DNA from: Alitiscatomonas aceti
GTDB lineage: Bacteria; Bacillota; Clostridia; Lachnospirales; Lachnospiraceae
Direction: 5' to 3'
DNA: 64,000 bases
NCBI RefSeq assembly: GCF_025567195.1
Contig: NZ_JAOQJF010000005.1
Span: 62,001 to 126,000, forward strand
The notes under the pieces are model-generated. The model was not told where the DNA came from. It saw only the letters and a list, made by a program, of their open reading frames with translations, and ran no database searches. The position numbers and the translations under genes are program-made. Positions 55,092-63,791 of this stretch are shown piece by piece; positions within the stretch are counted from its first letter, which is position 1, and the number at the start of each line of letters is the position of its first letter.

Positions 55092-56828
55092 TTACAGCAT
55101 CTTATTTACAAGCTCTGTCAGCTCTGCTCCCATCTTTTCGGATCTTGCGTCTGCGTCCTCCATGGAAGTTCCCTTCACTCCATAGTAAAACTTGATCTTA
55201 GGCTCCGTACCGGACGGGCGGACGCAAAGCCATGCGCCGTCGTTCATCTCATAATAGAGCACGTTAGCAGAGGGAAGGCCTGTGGGACGGACAGCGCCCG
55301 AAGCCATGTCCATAATGGTCCCGGCCTTATAATCCCGGGCCGCAGTTACTGTATAGTCTCCCAGGGTCTTAGGCGGCTCCTGGCGGAAGTTTTCCATGAT
55401 CTCCTGGATCTTTGCCAGACCCTCGATGCCCTTTAAGCCGATGGATTTTACGGTGTCCTTATAGTAGCCGTACTTCTCATACATGGCCACCATGGCATCC
55501 CATAAGGTCATTCCCTTTTCTTTATAATAAGCGGCAGCCTCGCAGAGTGCGGCGGTAGCGGAGATAGCGTCCTTATCCCGGGCATAGGTACCGATCAGGC
55601 AGCCATAGCTTTCTTCCATGCCGAACATATAGGTGCCTTTTCCTGTCTGCTCCTCCTTTAAGATCTGCTGGCCGATATACTTAAAGCCTGTGAGCACCTC
55701 CACCAGCTCGCAGCCGTAATGCTCTGCCACGGCGTTCACCAGGTTGGTAGTCACGATGGATTTGATGACCTGTCCGTCTGCCGGGATCTGGCCCTTGGCC
55801 TGCTTCTGGCCCAGCACATAATCGCATAACAGGGAACCGGACATGTTTCCGGTCAGAGGATGGTATTCCCCGGTCTTTGCATCCTTTACGTAAACGCCCA
55901 GACGGTCTGCGTCGGGATCAGTGGCCAGGACCAGATCGGCGTTCTTCTCCTTCGCCAGCTTTAAGCCCAGGGCAAAGGCCTCCTCCGCCTCCGGGTTGGG
56001 GTAGCTGACCGTGGGGAAGTTTCCATCGGGCAGCTCCTGCTCCGGAACCACGTATACATTTTCAAAGCCCAGCTCCTTCATGACCCGTCTGGCCGGAATA
56101 TTTCCGGTGCCGTGGAGAGGAGTGTAAATAATGGTGATGTCCTTCTGCATCCGGTCAATGGCGTCCTGGTTCACCACCTGGGCCTTTACGTTCTCAATAT
56201 ATTTATCGTCGATCTCTTTGCCGATCACCTGGAATTTTCCGGATCTTAAGGCCTCCTCCTCCGAGGTGGTCTTTACTGTGGAAAGATCCTCGATGGCCAG
56301 GACCTCCTCCAGCACGCCCTTATCATGGGGCGGGGTGAACTGGGCGCCATCCTCCCAGTATACCTTATAGCCGTTGTATTCCGGAGGATTGTGGCTGGCA
56401 GTGATATTGATGCCGGCGATGCAGCCCAGCTCACGGACCGCAAAGGAAAGCTCCGGCGTGGGGCGCAGGGATTCAAACTTGTAGGCCTTGATCCCGTTGG
56501 CCGCCAGGGTCATGGCTGCCTCCATGGCAAATTCCGGGGACATCCTCCGGGAATCAAAGGCAATGGCAACGCCCTTTTCCTCTCCGCCCTGTTTTTTTAT
56601 ATAATTGGCAAGGCCCTGGGTCGCCCGGCGGACTGTATAAATATTCATACGGTTGATGCCCGCGCCGATGATGCCGCGCAGGCCCGCGGTACCGAACTCC
56701 AGATCCATATAGAACCGCTCTTTGATCTCATTTTCATCGTCTGCAATGGCCCTCAGCTCATTTTTCGTATCCTCGTCGAAATACGGGTCCGCAAGCCACT
56801 GTTCATAGATCTTCATGTAATCTTTCAT
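55092..56828 (-). CDS. pgcA: Phospho-sugar mutase (phosphoglucomutase/phosphomannomutase)
   Basis: 578 residues from the ATG at 56828 (AGGGAG upstream; spacing is a little long, and a GTG four codons earlier is possible). Phosphohexomutase motifs in order: FGTAGLRGIIGAG, the phosphoserine loop GINITASHNPPEYNGYK, the metal loop ATDPDADRLGVYVKD, the sugar loop GMEESYG, and the phosphate-binding RPSGTEPKIKFYY. It interconverts hexose 1- and 6-phosphates in the cytosol. Single-gene unit. Confidence 0.95.
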   Translation of the reverse strand: MKDYMKIYEQWLADPYFDEDTKNELRAIADDENEIKERFYMDLEFGTAGLRGIIGAGINRMNIYTVRRATQGLANYIKKQGGEEKGVAIAFDSRRMSPEFAMEAAMTLAANGIKAYKFESLRPTPELSFAVRELGCIAGINITASHNPPEYNGYKVYWEDGAQFTPPHDKGVLEEVLAIEDLSTVKTTSEEEALRSGKFQVIGKEIDDKYIENVKAQVVNQDAIDRMQKDITIIYTPLHGTGNIPARRVMKELGFENVYVVPEQELPDGNFPTVSYPNPEAEEAFALGLKLAKEKNADLVLATDPDADRLGVYVKDAKTGEYHPLTGNMSGSLLCDYVLGQKQAKGQIPADGQVIKSIVTTNLVNAVAEHYGCELVEVLTGFKYIGQQILKEEQTGKGTYMFGMEESYGCLIGTYARDKDAISATAALCEAAAYYKEKGMTLWDAMVAMYEKYGYYKDTVKSIGLKGIEGLAKIQEIMENFRQEPPKTLGDYTVTAARDYKAGTIMDMASGAVRPTGLPSANVLYYEMNDGAWLCVRPSGTEPKIKFYYGVKGTSMEDADARSEKMGAELTELVNKML

Positions 56829-56922
56829 GTGCTTTTTCACTCCCTCAATCTTTCTTTTTGTCCGCAGAACCAAAGTTGTCTCATGGTGCCATTATACTTC
56901 ATTTATCTGAAAAAAGAAAGCA

Positions 56923-57909
56923 TTAAATAATGCCGTCCACAAACCGTTTCCGGTTCTTTTCCTGGGCCTTCAGGCTTTCGATCTTTTCCGTATTCCTGGC
57001 CGGGATCCATGCTTTATTGGCATTATAATAGAAGTTGATCTGCTTCCAGTATTTCTCCGGATACAGGAACATGAAATACAGGCACTCCCGCTCCATCCGG
57101 CTCATGGGAAGCACCCGCTCATATGCCTCCAGCATCCCATTTCCCAGCCCGCAGTCCCAGTTGTGCTTCTCCATGACCTTCCGCATGAAATAATAAAGAT
57201 CCTCCACCTGGAGCCCCAGATGCATCCGTCCGAACCCGGTGACGGCCACATAATCCCGTCCCATGAGAATATGGTGCTGGTTCAGCTCCCCGTGGCAGAT
57301 GGAATACCGCTCCGTCCATCCCTTTTCGTCCCCGGGATACAGCTTTTTCATCCCCTCCGCCGCCAGAACGGCCTGCTGGTAAAAGGGCTCAAAGCTGGCA
57401 ATGACGCAGAGCTCAAACTCGTTTTTCTGCTGTTTTCCCCGGATAAAGGCCCTGGCCTTCTTAAGCTCCCTGTTATGCTTTTCCATGGCCATAAAAAGAG
57501 GCGGGGACACCATGGACTTCATGTTCCACTCCTCCCTGGGCTCCACCTTTCTCAAAAGCTTATGGAGTACGGCGATCTGGCGCACCGCAGAAAGGATCTC
57601 TCCCGTATCCTTCAGATCGCATTCCCGGTCAGAAAACCAGTCCTTCACCACGTATCTGATTCCGTCGGAGGCAGTGGATAAAAGCTCTCCCTCTTTATTC
57701 CTCACATACTGGTCCACCCTGAGGCTTCCGGCTCCGGCCACGGCCCCCAGCACCAGTTCCTCAAACTCCAGGCGCTTTACGCTGCCTCTGTATTCCTTCA
57801 GAAGCTTCAGCCCCCGGTCCGTCTCAAAGATCCAGGCTCCGCGGCCCTTCCGCATGGACTCCACGTTTAACTCATACTGTCCGGCCACCTCTGTATTCCA
57901 GTCATTCAT
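56923..57909 (-). CDS. CotS-family spore-coat kinase-like protein
   Basis: 328 residues from the ATG at 57909 (GGAGGGG upstream). It has an aminoglycoside-phosphotransferase / CotS-like fold: GAWIFETDRGLKLLKEYRGSVKRLEFEELVL as N-lobe, the catalytic-loop-like YSICHGELNQHHILM (Glu for the usual Asp), and VAVTGFGRMHLGLQVEDLYYFMRKVMEKHNW. The altered H-G-E and G-F-G motifs are common in the spore-coat branch. Presumably acts in the mother cell during sporulation. Confidence 0.82.
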   Translation of the reverse strand: MNDWNTEVAGQYELNVESMRKGRGAWIFETDRGLKLLKEYRGSVKRLEFEELVLGAVAGAGSLRVDQYVRNKEGELLSTASDGIRYVVKDWFSDRECDLKDTGEILSAVRQIAVLHKLLRKVEPREEWNMKSMVSPPLFMAMEKHNRELKKARAFIRGKQQKNEFELCVIASFEPFYQQAVLAAEGMKKLYPGDEKGWTERYSICHGELNQHHILMGRDYVAVTGFGRMHLGLQVEDLYYFMRKVMEKHNWDCGLGNGMLEAYERVLPMSRMERECLYFMFLYPEKYWKQINFYYNANKAWIPARNTEKIESLKAQEKNRKRFVDGII

Positions 57910-57951
57910 CCTGATCCCCTCCATATCCCTTCTGAACTACTTCCAGAATAT

Positions 57952-57991
57952 GAAAGGGCCGGCCAGAATATGAGGACATTTTGGCCAGCCC
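57952..57991 (-). terminator. Terminator of cca
   Basis: GGGCCGGCC (57956-57964) pairs with GGCCAGCCC (57983-57991), 9 bp with one wobble, followed by TTTC on the minus strand. A direct repeat CCAGAATATGA occurs at 57943 and 57963. Confidence 0.6.
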
Positions 57992-58057
57992 ATGGTTTCG
58001 CTCACAGATGAAATTTTTTCTGGGATCCCTCCAGTCCGGAAACGCAGACCTTCCCGC

Positions 58058-59287
58058 TCAGCCCTGGAGCTTTTCCAGCAGAAGCTCCCTCCGGTTTAAG
58101 GACGGGTCCTCCAGCACCAGTTCCAGCAGACGCCTGAGGGTCTCTCCGATCTCCTTTCCCTCCATACCGGCTGCCAGCAGGTCGCCGCCTCCCACAGCCA
58201 GCTCCTTTAAGGATACGCAGTCCCCGTCTTTTTCGATCTCCTCCCAAAGCCTGCGGATCTCTTCTGTCTGGGGATCTTTATCCAACGCCTTAAGCCGCAG
58301 GCAGCCGTCAAACTGGTACGGCGTCATCCGGCTTAAGAATCTCCGGATCCCTGGCTTTTCCGGCCCCAGAGGCGCCTGGGCAGCCCCTGCCATAGCCTTT
58401 CCGTTATCCACAGTCTCGTTGTCCAGCTTAAGGCCTTTCAGGATCCGGCGCACCATGTCCGGCTCCATATGGCGCAGGAATCCGGCCCAGCGCATGGATT
58501 TCTCCGGCGGAAGGAGAGCCAGGCAGGAAAAGGGCTCCGGCCTGGATGTCCCTCCGGCCATCCTCTCCCGCTCGGTCTGGAATACCAGGGGGAAATCTCT
58601 GGTCACATAGGGACTGATCCCCGTGTCCTCCACCATGGAGATCTTTTCCGGATGGGCGGAGGTCAGCAGCTTGGTAAGCTCCACCTGGATCCGCTCCTTG
58701 CTGACATTTTTAAGGTTCGGTGCGATCTCCCGGATGGCTCCATACGTCTCCCCTTCGATGGAAAATCCCAGCTGGGCTGCGAACCGGATGGCCCGGAGGA
58801 TCCGCAAAGCGTCCTCTGTGAACCGGTCCCGGGGGCAGCCCACACACCGGATCACCTTTTTCTCCAGATCACCCATACCGTCAAAGGCATCCACGATCCC
58901 TGTCTCATGGCTGTACGCCATGGCGTTGATGGTAAAGTCCCGGCGTTTCAGATCCTCCAGAAGGCTGGATGTGAATTCCACAGAATCCGGGTGACGGCCG
59001 TCCCGGTACTCTCCGTCGATGCGGTAGGTGGTCACCTCATAGCCCTTGCGGTTTTTAATGATGGTGACCGTCCCGTGCTGCAGCCCTGTATCCACAGTCT
59101 TCCCGAAGATCTCCTTCACCTCTTCCGGCTTTGCGGAGGTGGTGATATCCCAGTCTCCAGGAATCCGGCCCAGAAGAGTATCCCGGACGCATCCGCCTAC
59201 GGCAAAGGCCTCGAAGCCCCGTTCCCGTATTTTTTTTATGATCCATTCTGCCTCATAGGGCATTTCTATCCTTACATCCCGATTCAT
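58058..59287 (-). CDS. cca: CCA tRNA nucleotidyltransferase
   Basis: 409 residues, class II. The head domain carries FAVGGCVRDTLLGRIPGDWDITT (metal-binding DWD at 45-47), the TVDTGLQHGTVTI segment, EFTSSLLEDLKRRDFTINAMAY and RCVGCPRDRFTEDALRILRAIRFAAQLGF. The C-terminal half is helical. It adds or repairs the tRNA 3' CCA end. The ATG has a modest AGG site and lies 31 bases after bioY. Confidence 0.95.
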   Translation of the reverse strand: MNRDVRIEMPYEAEWIIKKIRERGFEAFAVGGCVRDTLLGRIPGDWDITTSAKPEEVKEIFGKTVDTGLQHGTVTIIKNRKGYEVTTYRIDGEYRDGRHPDSVEFTSSLLEDLKRRDFTINAMAYSHETGIVDAFDGMGDLEKKVIRCVGCPRDRFTEDALRILRAIRFAAQLGFSIEGETYGAIREIAPNLKNVSKERIQVELTKLLTSAHPEKISMVEDTGISPYVTRDFPLVFQTERERMAGGTSRPEPFSCLALLPPEKSMRWAGFLRHMEPDMVRRILKGLKLDNETVDNGKAMAGAAQAPLGPEKPGIRRFLSRMTPYQFDGCLRLKALDKDPQTEEIRRLWEEIEKDGDCVSLKELAVGGGDLLAAGMEGKEIGETLRRLLELVLEDPSLNRRELLLEKLQG

Positions 59288-59318
59288 GGTCCTCCGCCTT
59301 TCCTGGCTGCACAGTCTG

Positions 59319-59891
59319 TCAGCCCCGCATATCCGAAAACACCGGCATCAGCCTTTTTGCCAGCGCAGCCGCCAGCACACAGAGCACAAAGTCCTCGCCC
59401 ACAGTCAGCAGGAAGCAGTTGATGAACACCAGCTTCCAGCTGACAGCCGCCTGGAGCACATAATTGCTGCATACATAAAACCAGACCATGCCGCAGGCAT
59501 AATCCGCAATCAGCCCCCAGACCGCCGAAAACAGAAGCCAGCCAAAAGAGTTCTGGCGGTGCAGCTCATGGATCCGCCCTGTCAGATATCCAGCGGCAGC
59601 AAATCCCATCAGAAACCCAAAGGTGGGCTTCAGCAGATAGGAAAGGCCGCCGCCGGAAGCAAACACCGGAATACCCAGGAGTCCCACCGCCAGATATGTG
59701 CATACGCTGAACAGCGCGCCCTTTGAGCCAAGGAGAAGCCCCGCCAGCAGCACGAAAAAGAACTGAAGGGTAAAGTGCATGGGCACCGGCTGGACCGGGA
59801 TCGTGATCTTAAGAAACGCCCCGGCCGCGATCAGCGCCGTAAACAGCCCTCCATAGGCCAGGTCCTTTACGGACTGTCTGTTTTCTTTCAT
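59319..59891 (-). CDS. bioY: Biotin transporter BioY (substrate-binding S component)
   Basis: 190 residues, six membrane segments. BioY features: LAYGGLFTALIAAGAFLKITIPVQPVPMHFTLQFFFVLLAGLLLG and GIPVFASGGGLSYLLKPTFGFLMGF. It captures biotin with an ECF energy module or alone. The ATG is 3 bases after the proS stop with only a poor ribosome site, suggesting translational coupling and placing it under the proS T-box. Confidence 0.95.
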   Translation of the reverse strand: MKENRQSVKDLAYGGLFTALIAAGAFLKITIPVQPVPMHFTLQFFFVLLAGLLLGSKGALFSVCTYLAVGLLGIPVFASGGGLSYLLKPTFGFLMGFAAAGYLTGRIHELHRQNSFGWLLFSAVWGLIADYACGMVWFYVCSNYVLQAAVSWKLVFINCFLLTVGEDFVLCVLAAALAKRLMPVFSDMRG

Positions 59892-59894
59892 ATA

Positions 59895-61328
59895 TTAGTA
59901 TGCCTTGCCCCAGTACACCATCTTTGTGGCCGGCTTTCCACAGTATACACAGGTATCAGCCAGCTTTTCCTGCTTAAATGGCATGCAGCGGGAAGTCACG
60001 CCCACTTCTTCCTTTAATTTATCCTCGCATTCCTGGCAGCCGCACCACATAGCCCGGATAAAGCCCGGCTTGTTGTCGGCAATGTCCTTCATCTCCTCCA
60101 GGCTGTGGGCGTCGTAAGTGTGGGCGTCCCTGTGGGCCTTTGCCCGCTCAAACATATCGTGCTGGATGGTCTCTAAAAGCTCGCCCACCTTTGCGGGGAT
60201 CTCGTCGATGGCCACTGTGATCTTCTCATGGGTATCACGGCGCACCAGAACGGCCTGGCCAGCCTCAATGTCCTTGGGTCCTAACTCCACACGCACCGGG
60301 ATCCCGCGCATTTCGGACTCGGAGAACTTCCAGCCCGGGCTCTTGTCAGAATCATCCACCTTCACGCGGAAATTGGAGAGCATGTCCTTCACTTCCAGCG
60401 TTTTTTCCATTACGCCCTCCAGATTCTGGCGGATCGGAACGATCACCACCTGGGTGGGAGCCACCTTCGGCGGAAGCACAAGTCCCTCGTTGTCGCCGTG
60501 TACCATGATGATGGCGCCGATCATACGGGTGGTCATGCCCCAGGAAGTCTGGTGCACATATTTTAACTGATTGTCCTTATCAGAATACTGGATGCCGAAG
60601 GCCTTGGCAAAGCCGTCGCCAAAGTTATGGCTGGTACCAGACTGGAGCGCCTTTCCGTCATGCATCAGCGCCTCGATGGTATAAGTGGCCTCTGCACCGG
60701 CAAATTTCTCCTTATCCGTCTTCTGGCCGCGGACCACCGGGATCGCCAGGAAGTCCTCGCAGAAATCTGCATATAAATTTAACATCTGGATGGTGCGCTC
60801 TTCCGCTTCCTCGGCTGTGGCGTGGGCAGTGTGGCCCTCCTGCCATAAGAACTCTCTGGAGCGGAGGAAGGGTCTTGTGGTCTTCTCCCATCTCACAACG
60901 GAGCACCACTGGTTGTATACCTTGGGAAGATCCCGGTAGGAGTGGATATCCCCTGCATAAAAATCGCAGAATAAAGTTTCAGATGTGGGTCTTACACAGA
61001 GACGCTCCTGTAAAGGCTCCAGGCCGCCGTGGGTCACCCAGGCAACCTCCGGTGCAAAGCCCTCCACATGATCCTTTTCCTTCTGAAGCAGGCTCTCCGG
61101 AATAAATAAGGGCATATATACATTCTTTACGCCGGTCTCCTTAAATCTCTTATCCAGCTCATTCTGGATATTTTCCCACAGGGCGTAGCCGTCGGGCTTA
61201 ATGACCATGCAGCCCTTTACGCTGGCATAATCGCACAGCTCCGCCTTTTTTACCACATCCGTATACCACTGGGCGAAATCCTCTTCCATGGAAGTGATCG
61301 CTTCCACCATCTTCTTTTCCTTTGCCAT
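59895..61328 (-). CDS. proS: Prolyl-tRNA synthetase (archaeal/eukaryote-like type)
   Basis: 477 residues, the short ProS without the editing insertion. Class II features: [58 protein letters not shown] and [33 protein letters not shown]. The C-terminal zinc-like cysteines CGCQEC and CVYCGKP, ending in Tyr, are typical. AAAGGAGG precedes the ATG. It is preceded by a T-box leader and followed by bioY. Confidence 0.96.
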   Translation of the reverse strand: MAKEKKMVEAITSMEEDFAQWYTDVVKKAELCDYASVKGCMVIKPDGYALWENIQNELDKRFKETGVKNVYMPLFIPESLLQKEKDHVEGFAPEVAWVTHGGLEPLQERLCVRPTSETLFCDFYAGDIHSYRDLPKVYNQWCSVVRWEKTTRPFLRSREFLWQEGHTAHATAEEAEERTIQMLNLYADFCEDFLAIPVVRGQKTDKEKFAGAEATYTIEALMHDGKALQSGTSHNFGDGFAKAFGIQYSDKDNQLKYVHQTSWGMTTRMIGAIIMVHGDNEGLVLPPKVAPTQVVIVPIRQNLEGVMEKTLEVKDMLSNFRVKVDDSDKSPGWKFSESEMRGIPVRVELGPKDIEAGQAVLVRRDTHEKITVAIDEIPAKVGELLETIQHDMFERAKAHRDAHTYDAHSLEEMKDIADNKPGFIRAMWCGCQECEDKLKEEVGVTSRCMPFKQEKLADTCVYCGKPATKMVYWGKAY

Positions 61329-61397
61329 GATGATCCTCCTTTATATTCTGTGCTGTCCGGGCGGCCGTCGGTTCCCATAAAGCGGGCCGGCTAAAAC

Positions 61398-61680
61398 AAA
61401 AAAGCTGCCAGCCCCATAAAGGGACCGACAGCCGGCGTTACCACCCAATTTAGTTCCCGGACCTGCCGGAAACTCTCTCTTTTTCCGCTAACGCCGGAAA
61501 TACGTTATGCTTCACAGGAACGGGGACATCCGCTTACTCCTCCGTCCGGTTTCCTGCCCGCATAAAGCTCCGGGACCGGTTTCAACGACGCGTACATAAA
61601 GGCTCCCACCGCCGCCTTCTCTCTGGGATGCCGCATTCCGTTTACTTTTTCCCTTCACTGCTTTTTCATATAGGTCTTAT
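61398..61680 (-). promoter_or_regulatory. T-box riboswitch of proS (proline)
   Basis: On the minus strand the T-box sequence AAATTGGGTGGTAACGCC (61435-61451 region) precedes a terminator stem GCTGTCGGTCCC/GGGGCTGGCAGC (61404-61432) with T6 at 61398-61403. Upstream lies a stem I region with AGAGAG and GGTGGGAGCC; CCG/CCC proline codons occur on its 3' side, but I cannot fix the specifier. Uncharged tRNA-Pro would favour read-through into proS-bioY. Confidence 0.9.
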
Positions 61681-61688
61681 GTCCACTG

Positions 61689-61717
61689 ATTTTAAAGGAT
61701 TTTCAGTGGTTTGTCAA
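61689..61717 (-). promoter_or_regulatory. Promoter of the proS T-box unit
   Basis: TTGACA (61712-61717), 17 bases, TAAAAT (61689-61694). An inverted repeat CCACTGA/TCAGTGG (61683-61709) spans the -10. Confidence 0.7.
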
Positions 61718-61767
61718 GTACCTGGATGGCCTGCCGGAGACAGCTTTTTCCGTTCCCGCCATCCGGG

Positions 61768-62043
61768 TCATCTGTTTTCCCGGCTGCAGGCCTGCAGCCG
61801 GTGCTCATATTTCTCCTTGGTGGCCAGTCCGCCGCGGATGTGGCGCTCCGCCTTGTTGATGTCCAGCACCACCCGGGCCTGGGCCGCCAGGGCGGGATTG
61901 ATGTGGGTGAGGCGGTCGGTGACGTCTTTATGTACTGTACTCTTCGATATCCCAAACTTTTTCGCCGTCTGGCGCACCGTAGCATTCTCGTCTATGATGT
62001 AATTGGCGATCTGGACCGCCCGTTCTTCGATATATTCCTTCAT
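61768..62043 (-). CDS. spoIIID: Sporulation transcription factor SpoIIID
   Basis: 91 residues, close to SpoIIID throughout: MKEYIEERAVQIANYIIDEN, the helix-turn-helix TVRQTAKKFGISKSTVHKDV, then ALAAQARVVLDINKAERHIRGGLATKEKYEH. It is a mother-cell DNA-binding protein acting with sigma-E. AGGGGA precedes the ATG. Good evidence that the organism sporulates or recently did. Confidence 0.96.
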   Translation of the reverse strand: MKEYIEERAVQIANYIIDENATVRQTAKKFGISKSTVHKDVTDRLTHINPALAAQARVVLDINKAERHIRGGLATKEKYEHRLQACSRENR

Positions 62044-62118
62044 GGGTCTTCCCCTGGGAACGTTTTGTACATCATATGAAACCCATGGAGCTGTTATGAC
62101 CGCGGACCGGCGGCTTTC

Positions 62119-62667
62119 TTACGCCCTTGCCGGTTCCACGATCCGCATTCCCGACAGACTGAACAAAAATCTTCCCAGGGCATACTTCTGAAGGCGCATA
62201 TAATCCTCCGGAGATACCTTCCCTCCAAAATTCAGGATCTCCATATCCCCTCCGGCTCCCTCCACAAAAATATCCGCAGAGGTGAATCCGTTTTTCAGAT
62301 AGAACCGTCTTCTGGCGATCCTCTGCTCCTGGTTCTCCGCTCCCTCGTCCAGCCGCTCGATCAGGAGGACCACCTTCTTATCTGAAAAATATTGGCATAT
62401 CTCCTGCATGATGAAGCTTCCGGTCCCTTTGCTCCGGATCTTTCCGGATACGGCCAGATAATCCACCATGACCATATTCTGATACGGGATGGCAACAGCA
62501 AAGCCCAGCAGTCTATTTTCATCGGATGCCGTAAAGACCCTGGCCTTTCTCCGCTTCACCGAATGCTTCAGGACAAAAAACGGCTTTCTCTCTCTTTTGG
62601 GGAAGGCTTCCATGTAAATACTTTTTATTTCCTTCCACTGACTGGCTTCTATTTCTGCAAATCTCAT
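62119..62667 (-). CDS. GNAT-family acetyltransferase controlled by the divergent MerR gene
   Basis: 182 residues from the ATG at 62667 (GGAGG 6 bases upstream). MRFAEIEASQWKEIKSIYMEAFPKRERKPF opens a GNAT fold, with VMVDYLAVSGKIRSKGTGSFIMQEI as the acetyl-CoA site and ARRRFYLKNGFTSADIFVE near the end. Substrate is unknown; a drug or polyamine is possible given the MerR/GyrI-like neighbour. Its promoter has the 19-bp spacer typical of MerR control. Confidence 0.85.
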   Translation of the reverse strand: MRFAEIEASQWKEIKSIYMEAFPKRERKPFFVLKHSVKRRKARVFTASDENRLLGFAVAIPYQNMVMVDYLAVSGKIRSKGTGSFIMQEICQYFSDKKVVLLIERLDEGAENQEQRIARRRFYLKNGFTSADIFVEGAGGDMEILNFGGKVSPEDYMRLQKYALGRFLFSLSGMRIVEPARA

Positions 62668-62683
62668 TTTTTCCTCCAGAATC

Positions 62684-62738
62684 TTGCATATTTTTCTTAC
62701 GTAGTGTATCATAATATATACAGTAACTGTACAGTCAA
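62684..62738. promoter_or_regulatory. Overlapping divergent promoters with MerR-type operator
   Basis: Minus strand: TTGACT (62733-62738), 19 bases, TATGAT (62708-62713), with the palindrome TACAGTAACTGTA (62719-62731) in the spacer, the classical MerR geometry. Plus strand for merR: TTGCAT (62684-62689), 17 bases, TATCAT (62707-62712). Confidence 0.8.
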
Positions 62739-62750
62739 GGGGAGATTCGT

Positions 62751-63584
62751 ATGAAAAATAAGAAATATTTTCTTACCTCCGGGGAATTTGCAAAAATGAA
62801 CGGGATCAACAAAAGGACTCTGCATTATTACAATGATATCGGCCTGTTCCGCCCGGAAATGATCGATGAAAACGGATATCACTATTACAGCCGCTTCCAG
62901 GCGGTGCAGCTGGAAATGATCCTGATCTTCCGGCGCCTGGGACTCTCCATCGAAGAGATCCGGACTTACACAGACCACCCGTCTGACGCTTCCTTTACCC
63001 AGATCATCAAGGAAAAGCTGGAGCTCATTGACCGGTCCATCTGCCAGCTCCTGGAGGTAAAGGCCTTTTTACAGCAGAAGCAGGAAAAGCTGGCGCTGGG
63101 GCTTTCGGCCAGCCATGGAAAGATCGAGCGGATCCATCTGCCTAAACGGCACATTCTGCTCTCTGCGCCCATCACCGGGGCTTACGATGAGCATGATTTT
63201 TCCGTAGCCGCCGATTTTTCTCTCCGTCTGAAAACCATCTTCGGTCTGTACGACAACTTCGGCAGCCGGATCTCCATCCAGAATATTTCTTCCGGAAATT
63301 TCAATGATTATGACTGCTTCTTTTCTTATGGCAGAAATGAGGCCGGACAGTATGATGCAGTGCTGCCTGCGGGAGAATATCTGCGGGCGTTCAGCGTAGG
63401 AAGCTGGGACCGTCTGAAGGACGTTTATGACCGTCTCCTGTCCTTTGCCCAGGAACATAAGCTCACACTGACCGGCTTCGCCTATGAGGAAGGGCTCAAC
63501 GAAATGGCTCTGCGGGAGCTTGACGATTATATCACGATGATCACGGTCGCTTATACGGCGCAGCCGGCCTCCACGATCTCTTAA
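62751..63584 (+). CDS. MerR-family regulator with GyrI-like effector domain
   Basis: 277 residues. The N-terminal MerR winged helix is FLTSGEFAKMNGINKRTLHYYNDIGLFRPEMIDENGYHYYS, followed by a dimerisation helix (about 80-120) and a C-terminal GyrI/BmrR-like ligand domain (RHILLSAPITGAY, later DAVLPAGEYLRAFSVGSWD). Such proteins bind hydrophobic cations or drugs. AAGGGGA precedes the ATG. Divergent from the acetyltransferase gene. Confidence 0.92.
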   Translation: MKNKKYFLTSGEFAKMNGINKRTLHYYNDIGLFRPEMIDENGYHYYSRFQAVQLEMILIFRRLGLSIEEIRTYTDHPSDASFTQIIKEKLELIDRSICQLLEVKAFLQQKQEKLALGLSASHGKIERIHLPKRHILLSAPITGAYDEHDFSVAADFSLRLKTIFGLYDNFGSRISIQNISSGNFNDYDCFFSYGRNEAGQYDAVLPAGEYLRAFSVGSWDRLKDVYDRLLSFAQEHKLTLTGFAYEEGLNEMALRELDDYITMITVAYTAQPASTIS

Positions 63585-63742
63585 AACATCCCGGCAGCCG
63601 AGAACCAGAGAAAGAAGAAGGATCGGAGACAGGGGGCCTGTAAAAAAAACGCACGCCCCATAAGGACATCTGCCGGGGCTGTATCTTACCAGCGCCCCGG
63701 CACTCTCCTCCATCCGGCAGGAAACGCCCTGGTCCGTCCCGT

Positions 63743-63780
63743 AAAAAAACCCTGCCTCCCGGGATTCCCAGGAAACAGGG
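63743..63780 (-). terminator. Terminator of pflB
   Basis: CCCTG (63750-63754) pairs with CAGGG (63776-63780) around an inner GGxxxCC-rich region, followed by T7 on the minus strand (63743-63749). Confidence 0.8.
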
Positions 63781-63791
63781 GCTTTCTGTTT

